7,536 nt of DNA from an uncultured Erysipelotrichaceae bacterium (GTDB lineage: Bacteria > Bacillota_I > Bacilli_A > Erysipelotrichales > Coprobacillaceae), in assembly GCA_900544435.1 (NCBI GenBank), contig UQVG01000091.1, positions 1 through 7,536 on the forward strand, read 5' to 3'. Under the pieces are notes generated by a model, which worked only from the letters and a program-made list of their open reading frames with translations, had not been told where the DNA came from and did not search any database. The translations under genes and the position numbers were made by a program. How positions within the stretch are numbered: position 1 is the first letter of the stretch; the number at the start of each line of letters is the position of its first letter. Positions 1 through 5,785 of the stretch are shown here, one piece after another.

Positions 1-30
1 CAGTAGAGAATTTCACTCTGCCCTGAAGTA
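1..30 (-). promoter_or_regulatory. FMN riboswitch (RFN element), 5' part only, cut by window edge
   Basis: Read on the minus strand, this stretch carries the conserved opening of the RFN aptamer: CTTCAGGGCAGAGTGAAAT followed by TCTCTACTG. The usual family form has GGGCAGGGTGAAATTCCC and then ACCGGCGGT. The second-helix bases differ from that form in a paired way, with GAG facing CTC where GGG normally faces CCC. This looks like compensatory change rather than decay. The remaining aptamer helices and the expression platform lie beyond position 1. RFN elements bind flavin mononucleotide and switch off riboflavin biosynthesis (ribDEBAH-type) or uptake (ribU) genes, so such a gene is expected next on this strand; that gene is inferred, not seen. 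Confidence 0.88.
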
Positions 31-48
31 TTATTTTATTGCTTCTTT

Positions 49-77
49 ATTATATAATAATTTCTATTCTTTTTAAA
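49..77 (-). promoter_or_regulatory. Candidate sigma-A promoter driving the FMN riboswitch transcript
   Basis: On the minus strand a perfect TATAAT (49-54) sits 17 bases after TTTAAA (72-77), which matches TTGACA at four of six positions. Transcription would start near 42, about a dozen bases before the conserved riboswitch sequence, which fits an RNA that begins with the aptamer. The -35 element overlaps the stop codon of the upstream HAD phosphatase gene. No terminator separates that gene from this promoter, so some readthrough into the riboswitch is likely. Confidence 0.55.
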
Positions 78-849
78 GGTCTATCAAGCCATAATGTTTT
101 AAAGCATAGGCAATACCATCATCATCTACATCTTTTGTAACAAAATCAGCAATACTTTTCAACTCATCCCCAGCATTACCCATTGCTATAGCAAGAGATA
201 CATGTTGTAACATTTGTTTATCATTACCACCATCACCAAAAGCCATCGTATCTTTTAAATCAAGACCATAATATTCTAAGAATTTATCAATTCCTAATTG
301 TTTTGTTCCACCAATTGGTGAAATATCACAAAATGTTGGATGCCATCTTGCAGATATACAATGAGGCATATGACTTAAAATTTCTTTTTCTTCATCTTCA
401 TCTACAAAACACATGATTTGATAAATAGATTTATCGATGACATGACTACAATCTCCTGCAGGATGATCATCATTATGAGTAATAGCATGAATCGCATCAA
501 CACGTTTATCACGATAGTTGAAGTATTTTGTATTTTCTTCTGTAAAACCACAAGGAACTTGATGGTCTTTTAAATAATCTAACAATGCTTGTAAATCTTC
601 TTTTTTAATTGTATTGGAATAAATAATTTGATTATTTGTATAACAGTATTGACCATTTAAAGTAATATAACCATCAAAAGGAAAATCATTTAAAACATCT
701 AATCCATCTTTTCCTCTTCCCGTTGCTATAAAAAGCTTAATTCCATTTTCTTTTAATTTATATAATGCATCAAATGTAGATTTAGGAATCTGATGATTTT
801 TAAAACTTACTAATGTTCCATCAATATCAAAAAAAATTGCTTTTATCAT
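73..849 (-). CDS. Cof-type HAD-superfamily hydrolase (sugar-phosphate/nucleotide phosphatase-like)
   Basis: A 258-residue cytosolic phosphatase of the Cof/HAD IIB class. All four HAD motifs are visible. Motif I is DIDGT at residues 8-12, with D8 the expected nucleophile and D10 the acid/base. Motif II is the threonine of ATGR (T43). Motif III is K183 in GGTKQLGID. Motif IV is GDGGND at 205-210, which holds the magnesium. Residues of about 85-180 form the C2-type cap that sets substrate specificity. Family members hydrolyse small phosphorylated metabolites such as sugar phosphates, FMN or pyridoxal phosphate; the actual substrate cannot be read from sequence. The ATG lies one base after the murI stop. 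A weak AGG about eight bases upstream, inside the end of murI, fits coupled translation. Length is normal for the family. The flavin riboswitch downstream makes an FMN-phosphatase role tempting, but this is only adjacency. Confidence 0.93.
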   Translation of the reverse strand: MIKAIFFDIDGTLVSFKNHQIPKSTFDALYKLKENGIKLFIATGRGKDGLDVLNDFPFDGYITLNGQYCYTNNQIIYSNTIKKEDLQALLDYLKDHQVPCGFTEENTKYFNYRDKRVDAIHAITHNDDHPAGDCSHVIDKSIYQIMCFVDEDEEKEILSHMPHCISARWHPTFCDISPIGGTKQLGIDKFLEYYGLDLKDTMAFGDGGNDKQMLQHVSLAIAMGNAGDELKSIADFVTKDVDDDGIAYALKHYGLIDL

Positions 850-850
850 T

Positions 851-1618
851 TTATTTACCTATATCTTTCATATTTTTTAAACGTTCCAAATAACGTTCAA
901 TACGTTTTAATTCTTCTCCACATACTCTTTTAGCAGAATAATAATATTCAACAGAACTTTCTAAATTCTCTAATTCAATATTTTTCATTAAATAATTAAT
1001 AGTTCCTCTATTACCATCCAATAAATGTACATGAGGTAACAATTGATGAAAACTATCTTTAAAATAATTAAAATGTGTACATCCTAAAACAAGTGAACCA
1101 TAATCTTCAAAATGAAATTTTGAAAGTTCATCTTTTAAATAGGCTAATACATCATTACTATTAAATTCTTGCTTTTCAGCAAAACGTACAAGCTTTGGTA
1201 AAGCAACCAAATCAACTAAATGATCTTTATCAACTCTTTCTACCAAATCTAACATCTTTTTACCTTTAACTGTAATCGGTGTAGCACAAACCAACACCTT
1301 TTGATTTCCATATAAATCAACTGCTTTTTTGACTGCAGGTTCCATTCCAATAATAGGAATATCATACTTCTTTCTCATCAATGCAACTGCTGCACTTGTT
1401 GCTGTATTGCAAGCAATAACAATTGCCTTACAGTCATGTTCAATCATAAACTGAATGATTTCATCTACATAACCGATGATTTCTTCTCTTGTTTTTTCCC
1501 CATAAGGAACATGCTTTTCATCAGCATAATATATAAATTGTTCATGAGGCAAAAGTTGCATTGCTTCATACAACACTGATAAGCCACCTATTCCTGAATC
1601 AAAAATACCTATTTTCAT
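851..1618 (-). CDS. murI: Glutamate racemase
   Basis: A 255-residue cofactor-independent racemase that interconverts L- and D-glutamate, supplying D-glutamate for the peptidoglycan stem peptide (added by MurD). The two-cysteine active site is intact. The N-terminal loop is FDSGIGG, with D7 and S8 at the family positions. The first catalytic cysteine is C70 in ACNTATS. The second is C180, followed by T181 and H182 in LGCTHF. GMEP at about 91-94 is also a family signature. The ATG at 1618 is preceded by GAGGA at a spacing of five to six bases, which fixes the start. Length is close to the usual 260-270. It leads a two-gene unit with the HAD phosphatase one base downstream. It probably has its own promoter, because a terminator lies just upstream. 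Confidence 0.97.
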   Translation of the reverse strand: MKIGIFDSGIGGLSVLYEAMQLLPHEQFIYYADEKHVPYGEKTREEIIGYVDEIIQFMIEHDCKAIVIACNTATSAAVALMRKKYDIPIIGMEPAVKKAVDLYGNQKVLVCATPITVKGKKMLDLVERVDKDHLVDLVALPKLVRFAEKQEFNSNDVLAYLKDELSKFHFEDYGSLVLGCTHFNYFKDSFHQLLPHVHLLDGNRGTINYLMKNIELENLESSVEYYYSAKRVCGEELKRIERYLERLKNMKDIGK

Positions 1619-1647
1619 ATAATTCCTCTTTCAATCATTCTACATTT

Positions 1648-1676
1648 ATTATAAAAAAAGATATTGCGTTAAGCAA
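1648..1676 (-). promoter_or_regulatory. Candidate murI promoter embedded in the htrA terminator
   Basis: On the minus strand TTGCTT (1671-1676) and a perfect TATAAT (1648-1653) are 17 bases apart. The -35 lies in the loop and 3' arm of the terminator hairpin. The first T of the -10 is the last T of the terminator U-tract. The start site would be near 1641, giving a leader of about 23 bases that contains the murI Shine-Dalgarno sequence. Spacing and the -10 are ideal; the -35 matches only its first three bases. Confidence 0.55.
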
Positions 1677-1680
1677 TATC
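1653..1680 (-). terminator. Rho-independent terminator after htrA
   Basis: On the minus strand, GATATTGC pairs perfectly with GCAATATC (8 bp) around a TTAAC loop. Seven T follow directly. The first hairpin base is the G of the htrA TAG stop codon. This is the only clear intrinsic terminator in the window, and it marks the end of the long upstream transcription unit. A shorter T-rich run on the other side could give weak termination on the plus strand, but no plus-strand gene is present. Confidence 0.92.
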
Positions 1681-2885
1681 TATTTTTCTTGAAGTGTGAC
1701 TTCAATTGTTTTTTCACTACCACTACGATTAACAACAACTTTTACTTTATCTCCTGCTTTATGTGAGTAAAGTGCTGTTAAGAATGATTTATAAGTAGTA
1801 ATATCTTTACCATCTAATTTAACAATAACATCACCTTGTTGAATTCCAGCTTTACTTGCAGCTCCATCACTTGTAAGTTTTACAACATAGATCCCTTCAT
1901 CAACAGATACTTTAACACCATATCTTTGAAGTTCATATGAAGAATAATCATTTAATGAAACACCTGAAATACCAATAACAGGATGTGATACTTTACCATT
2001 TGTTCTAATTTGTTCAGCAACTGTAATAACATCATTAATAGGAATTGCAAATCCCATACCTTCTACACTTTCATCCGAGAATTTCATATTTGTAATACCA
2101 ACAAGTTCACCCTTCATATTAACAAGAGCTCCCCCACTATTACCTGGGTTGATAGCCGCATCTGTTTGGATAACATTCATATCCCAATCATCAACATTAT
2201 CATCATTTAAATCAACAGAAACTGTACGATCTGTTGCTGAAACAATACCTTGAGTAACAGTTCCTGAATATTGAATTCCTAAAGGTGAACCAATAGCAAG
2301 TACTGTTTCTCCTTTATCTAATAAATCAGAATCTCCTAAATCAATAACACTGACATCAAAATTTGGTTGGCAACGTAAAATAGCAACATCACTATATTCA
2401 TCACTACCTACAACTTCAGCATCGACATATTCACCATTTGAGAAAACAACTTGTACTTTATTAGCTCCATCAATAACATGGTGATTAGTAATAATATAAG
2501 TATATTTACCAGTTTGATCATAAACGACCCCACTACCACTTCCAGATTGTGTTTCACTAGAAGAGTTTGAATTATCACCAAATCCAAATACATTATTTGT
2601 TGTATTTTGGTAAACAACTACTCCTACAACACTGTCACTGACTTTTTCGACAACACTTGTAGTATCTGTTTTAACATCATAATTTACTTGTTTAACTGTT
2701 CCTTTATTCGTTACAGATGTTGTACTATCACTCGATGATGTCATCATATTATAAAAAACATAGCCATTCATCGCAAAGGAACAAACAATTGCTACAACTA
2801 ATAAAATCTTTACTACTTTTTTCCATTTCTTTTCTTTAGGTTTATCTTCATCAACTAAAATAAAATTATTATTATCTTCGTTCAT
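1680..2885 (-). CDS. htrA: HtrA/DegP-family membrane-anchored serine protease with one PDZ domain
   Basis: A 401-residue envelope quality-control protease that degrades misfolded proteins at the outer face of the membrane. A charged cytosolic N-terminus (1-23) is followed by one membrane helix (about 24-47) and a Ser/Thr/Asn-rich linker. The trypsin-like domain spans about 75-295, and one PDZ domain spans about 302-400. The catalytic triad is complete: H136 in TNHHVI, D166 in SDVAIL and S250 in NPGNSGG. An acidic stretch at 225-235 before the active-site serine reads D-x-N-x-D-x-x-D. The ATG at 2885 has a perfect AGGAGG (2893-2898) seven bases upstream. The gene starts 43 bases after the sensor-kinase stop. 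This suggests co-transcription with the two-component system, as with htrA next to walRK in many Bacillota. B. subtilis names (htrA, htrB, yyxA) cannot be told apart here. Confidence 0.95.
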   Translation of the reverse strand: MNEDNNNFILVDEDKPKEKKWKKVVKILLVVAIVCSFAMNGYVFYNMMTSSSDSTTSVTNKGTVKQVNYDVKTDTTSVVEKVSDSVVGVVVYQNTTNNVFGFGDNSNSSSETQSGSGSGVVYDQTGKYTYIITNHHVIDGANKVQVVFSNGEYVDAEVVGSDEYSDVAILRCQPNFDVSVIDLGDSDLLDKGETVLAIGSPLGIQYSGTVTQGIVSATDRTVSVDLNDDNVDDWDMNVIQTDAAINPGNSGGALVNMKGELVGITNMKFSDESVEGMGFAIPINDVITVAEQIRTNGKVSHPVIGISGVSLNDYSSYELQRYGVKVSVDEGIYVVKLTSDGAASKAGIQQGDVIVKLDGKDITTYKSFLTALYSHKAGDKVKVVVNRSGSEKTIEVTLQEK

Positions 2886-2928
2886 AATACTTCCTCCTTG
2901 ATGCTATTATCATAGAAAATAATTATGT

Positions 2929-3627
2929 CTAAATTATATCCTCATTGTGGGAAACTTTGGGATTTATAGGCAATCTGACAGTAAAAGTCGAACCTATCCC
3001 TAAAGTACTTTCAACATCAATTGTTCCTTGATTCAGTTCTACTATTTTTTTAACAATACTTAATCCTAGTCCTGTTGATATTTTAGAACTTCTTGATTTA
3101 TCAACTTGATAAAAACGATCATAAATATAATTTAGCTTATTTTTAGGTATTCCCATTCCTTCATCTTGTACACTTAAAATAAAAGTATTATTTTCTTTTT
3201 TTGTTTTAATTGTAATGATGCCTTCATTAGAATACTTAATAGCATTAGAAATAAAATTACTTAAAATTGTTTTAACCGTCGCATAATCTAAAATAATTGG
3301 TTGATTTATTTTATTATGATAAATCAAAGAAAGATGTTTTTCTTTAGCCATAGGCTCAAATAAATCAATACTTTCTTTAACAACCGCTTTGACATTTAAT
3401 TCCTTAAAATCCAATTTAACTCTTGTTTGATCTAAACGTGATAATTCTAAAATATCATTAATGATATTTTGCATATGATAACTTTCTTTTAATAAAATAT
3501 CCATAAATTCTTGAAAAATTTCTGGTGATTCTAAGCCATCTCTTTTCAAGATTTCTACACTTCCAATAATTGCTGACATCGGTGTTTTAAGTTCATGAGA
3601 AACATCTGATAAAAATTGTTTTTGCAT
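2929..3627 (-). CDS. C-terminal catalytic half of the split sensor kinase (HisKA + HATPase)
   Basis: This open frame of 232 residues holds the whole transmitter. The histidine box is SHELKTP with H11. The dimerisation helices run to about residue 75. The ATPase domain spans about 110-222, with N-box N124 and N128 (NFISNAIKYS), G1 box DEGMGIP (155-161), F-box around F172 and G2 box GLGLSI (186-191). No catalytic residue is missing. The ATG at 3627 is an internal methionine of the ancestral protein with no proper Shine-Dalgarno sequence. Ribosomes from the upstream frame stop 72 bases beyond it, so reinitiation there is unlikely. If made alone, it would be a soluble kinase without sensor or membrane anchor. 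Confidence 0.6.
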   Translation of the reverse strand: MQKQFLSDVSHELKTPMSAIIGSVEILKRDGLESPEIFQEFMDILLKESYHMQNIINDILELSRLDQTRVKLDFKELNVKAVVKESIDLFEPMAKEKHLSLIYHNKINQPIILDYATVKTILSNFISNAIKYSNEGIITIKTKKENNTFILSVQDEGMGIPKNKLNYIYDRFYQVDKSRSSKISTGLGLSIVKKIVELNQGTIDVESTLGIGSTFTVRLPINPKVSHNEDII

Positions 3628-4172
3628 ATCTTCATTTTAGAAACATCTGTAAATAAAACAATTGTTCCATCAAAAATAAGATGTTCTTTATCAGAAAAAA
3701 CAGGAGATGACTCTACTTGATAATATCTAGATTGTATTTTAACAACTGACGATAACGGTCTTTCAAAAACATAACATTGATCAACCAAATTAAGCATTTC
3801 ACCCATAAAGATATCTTTATAATATCTTCCCTTTAAATGAGGTATTTCAAAACCTTTTCTAAAACTTTGATTAGTAAAAGCTATTTTCCCCTCTTTATCA
3901 ATAAATAACATTGGTAAATTCATTGATCGAATCAATTGACTTAATATCTTTTCATGATATTTATTTTCAATCTCTACTTCTTTTAATTCATTATCTTTTT
4001 CTCTTTGAAAAAAACGTCCCATACGTTGATAATGTCTTTCTAATTGATAAGCATTGATAGCACAAATAAAGATATAAAGAAACATAATATAAAGACTATA
4101 AGCTCTATTAAAATAACAAAGTAATACTGCAACAAATCCCATCAATAAAACTTTCAAATAACTTTTAGTCAT
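3555..4172 (-). CDS. N-terminal sensor half of the split kinase (two membrane helices + PAS)
   Basis: This open frame of 205 residues is authentic up to about residue 179. Two membrane helices (about 5-20 and 26-42) are joined by only a few residues, so there is no extracytoplasmic sensing domain. A charged, probably coiled-coil linker (45-80) follows. Then comes a PAS domain (about 82-178) with the typical LPMLFIDKEGKIAFTNQSF opening and a closing GTIVLFTDVS strand. The last 26 residues are out-of-frame translation of the histidine box. As expressed, this product could not phosphorylate the regulator. Confidence 0.6.
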   Translation of the reverse strand: MTKSYLKVLLMGFVAVLLCYFNRAYSLYIMFLYIFICAINAYQLERHYQRMGRFFQREKDNELKEVEIENKYHEKILSQLIRSMNLPMLFIDKEGKIAFTNQSFRKGFEIPHLKGRYYKDIFMGEMLNLVDQCYVFERPLSSVVKIQSRYYQVESSPVFSDKEHLIFDGTIVLFTDVSKMKICKNNFYQMFLMNLKHRCQQLLEV

Positions 4173-4839
4173 CCTTTTTCACCAACTTATATCCAACTCC
4201 CCTTACAGATTTAAAAGAAAGTTTACTTTCTTTTAATTTCCCTTTTAATTTAAATACATGAACATCTACAATTCGCGTATCTCCATCATATTGAAAGCCC
4301 CATATAGATTGTAATAAAGTTTCTCTAGAAACAGCTTCTTGAGGATGTTCCATAAACATCTTTAACAAATCATATTCCACTTTTGTAAGAACAATAAGCT
4401 GATCATCAATAGTTACTTCTCGATTTTTTGTATTCAAAATAACATTTTCAAATTTAATTTCATCTAAGAAATGTTTATGATGTCTTCTTAAATGTGCTTC
4501 TATTCTCGCTATTAAAACAGCTGATTGAAATGGTTTCGTTAAATAATCATCCGCCCCTGCTTCTAATCCTTTAATAATATCTTCTTGTTCACTACGCGCT
4601 GTTAATAAAATAAGTGGTTTAACATAATCATTTTGTCTTACTTCTTTAATAATAGATACACCATCTTTATAAGGAAGCATCCAATCAATTAAAACAAGAT
4701 CATAATCATTTTCTAAAATCTTAAAAACTGCTTCTTTACCATCATATAAACTCTCTACACTATAACCTTTCTTTTTAAGTTCATAGGCAAGTATTTTATT
4801 GATAGACATATCATCTTCAATTAATAATATTTTATTCAT
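4165..4839 (-). CDS. phoP: OmpR/PhoB-family DNA-binding response regulator
   Basis: A 224-residue two-domain regulator. The receiver domain (1-118) has the acidic pocket E8, D9, D10, phospho-acceptor D52, T80 and K102. The winged-helix DNA-binding domain (about 126-222) has the family recognition helix around TRIVDVHVFKLKGKL and the terminal hairpin VRGVGYKLV. It should bind direct repeats at promoters once phosphorylated by the neighbouring kinase. I place the start at the ATG at 4839, which gives the canonical MNKILLIEDD. The frame extends upstream to a TTG at 4860, but that adds seven residues with no ribosome site. The chosen start overlaps the phoH stop by eight bases (ATGAATAA), and the same geometry recurs at its own 3' end with the kinase. 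The phoP symbol rests on pairing with a PhoR-like kinase and is tentative. Confidence 0.94.
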   Translation of the reverse strand: MNKILLIEDDMSINKILAYELKKKGYSVESLYDGKEAVFKILENDYDLVLIDWMLPYKDGVSIIKEVRQNDYVKPLILLTARSEQEDIIKGLEAGADDYLTKPFQSAVLIARIEAHLRRHHKHFLDEIKFENVILNTKNREVTIDDQLIVLTKVEYDLLKMFMEHPQEAVSRETLLQSIWGFQYDGDTRIVDVHVFKLKGKLKESKLSFKSVRGVGYKLVKKDD

Positions 4840-5785
4840 TATTCCCATCATATCTTTCAATTATTCTTTGTACAACTGGGTGTCTTACAACATCCATAGC
4901 TGATAAACGAATAAATGAAATTCCTTTGACCCCTTCTAAAATATCTAATGCACGAATAAGTCCAGAAGTTGTATTTCGTGGTAAATCGATTTGTGAAACG
5001 TCTCCTGTTACAATCATTTTTGATCTAAATCCTAAACGTGTTAAAAACATTTTCATTTGATTATCTGTTGTATTTTGTGCTTCATCTAAAATAACATAAG
5101 CATCTTCTAAAGTACGACCTCTCATATAAGCAAGTGGTGCAATTTCAATAACACCTTTTTCCATAAGCTTTTCAGTTTGTTCAACACCTAACATATCATA
5201 TAAAGCATCATATAAAGGACGTAAATAAGGGTCTACTTTTTCTTTTAAATCACCTGGTAAAAATCCTAAATTTTCTCCTGCTTCAACTGCTGGTCTTGTT
5301 AAAATAATTTTTTTAACTTCATTATTTTTTAAAGCTGCTACTGCAAAAACAACTGCTAAATAAGTTTTACCTGTCCCTGCTGGACCTATTCCAAAAACTA
5401 CATCATTATTTTTTAAAGCATAATAATAGCTTTTTTGTCCTAATGTTTTAGGATAAATCAGTTTTCCATTATAAGTTCTAGCAATTTTTATATGGTAAAG
5501 TTCAGATAGCTGATCTAATTTATCTTTTTCAACAAGTTTTTGAGCATAAATGACATCTCTTCTAGAAATAGAAACTCCTGAAACAATTAATTTTAGTAAA
5601 GAATAAATTACTTTCTTTGTTTTTTCAATTTGTTGTTGATCACCAACAATTGACATTTCATCTCCTCTTAAAGAAATTTCAACTTGAAAATGATCTTCTA
5701 AAACTTCTAAATTTTCATCTTTGACTCCAGATAAATTAACAAGTTGTTCAATGTTATAAGCTTCTAACTTAATAATTTCTTTCAT
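4832..5785 (-). CDS. phoH: PhoH-like P-loop ATPase (PhoH/PhoL)
   Basis: A 317-residue cytosolic protein of normal family length. An N-terminal KH-like region (about 1-70) precedes the PhoH P-loop domain (about 115-315). Walker A is GPAGTGKT (134-141) and Walker B is VILDEAQN (231-238). The PhoH signatures TRPAVEAGENLGFLPGDL (about 163-180) and GDVSQIDLPR (about 261-270) are intact. The family is linked to RNA metabolism and, in Bacillota, sits next to ybeY (rRNA maturation). Its biochemical role is not settled. The ATG overlaps the yqfD stop by four bases (ATGA). A strong GGGAGG four bases upstream lies within the last codons of yqfD. The yqfC-yqfD-phoH order agrees with Bacillus. In E. coli phoH belongs to the Pho regulon, so its place upstream of a PhoB/PhoR-like pair is suggestive, though unproven. 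Confidence 0.96.
   Translation of the reverse strand: MKEIIKLEAYNIEQLVNLSGVKDENLEVLEDHFQVEISLRGDEMSIVGDQQQIEKTKKVIYSLLKLIVSGVSISRRDVIYAQKLVEKDKLDQLSELYHIKIARTYNGKLIYPKTLGQKSYYYALKNNDVVFGIGPAGTGKTYLAVVFAVAALKNNEVKKIILTRPAVEAGENLGFLPGDLKEKVDPYLRPLYDALYDMLGVEQTEKLMEKGVIEIAPLAYMRGRTLEDAYVILDEAQNTTDNQMKMFLTRLGFRSKMIVTGDVSQIDLPRNTTSGLIRALDILEGVKGISFIRLSAMDVVRHPVVQRIIERYDGNNE

Larger units (their letters stand above)
2929..4172 (-). pseudogene. phoR: PhoR-type sensor histidine kinase gene, disrupted by a -1 frame change
   Basis: Two overlapping open frames together make one kinase. The first reads correctly through DVSK (residue 179) and then enters a nonsense tail of 26 residues ending at 3555. 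The tail overlaps, out of frame, the DNA that encodes the SHELKTP histidine box. The second frame supplies that box and the ATPase domain. The switch point is a run of four A on the coding strand (3635-3638). Adding one A gives DVSKNEDMQKQFLSDVSHE, a natural family junction, and a 414-residue protein with the phospho-acceptor at H193. Both parts are otherwise undamaged, so the lesion is recent, an assembly error or, less likely, a slippage site. Domain order (two helices with almost no external loop, then PAS, HisKA, HATPase) matches E. coli PhoR (431 residues). The first ATG overlaps the regulator stop by eight bases, with GGTGA six bases upstream. The phoR name is by architecture; a WalK- or CiaH-like role near htrA is possible. 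Confidence 0.85.

Noticed and set aside
47..60. AT-only palindrome TTATTATATAATAA as a terminator after the HAD gene
   Set aside because: It has no G-C pairs, no real loop and no T-tract. It is better explained as the -10 region of the riboswitch promoter.
2010..2210. Open frame of 66 codons on the plus strand
   Set aside because: It lies antisense within the HtrA protease domain, has no ribosome site, and its translation is a low-complexity Ile/Asn/Thr-rich string.
2408..2617. Open frame of 69 codons on the minus strand
   Set aside because: It is an out-of-frame shadow inside htrA, whose own frame is intact with a full catalytic triad.
2933..2938. TATAAT at the end of the kinase gene as an htrA promoter
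   Set aside because: No -35-like hexamer lies 16-18 bases upstream. A chance match is common in such AT-rich DNA.
3627..3660. Programmed -1 frameshifting in the kinase as the main explanation
   Set aside because: Only a single A-AAA slip is possible. There is no X-XXY-YYZ heptamer, no internal Shine-Dalgarno-like stimulator and no evident downstream hairpin. A mutation or assembly error is simpler.
4839..4860. Longer response-regulator start at TTG 4860
   Set aside because: It adds seven residues not seen in the family, lacks a ribosome site and deepens the overlap with phoH. ATG 4839 gives the canonical N-terminus.
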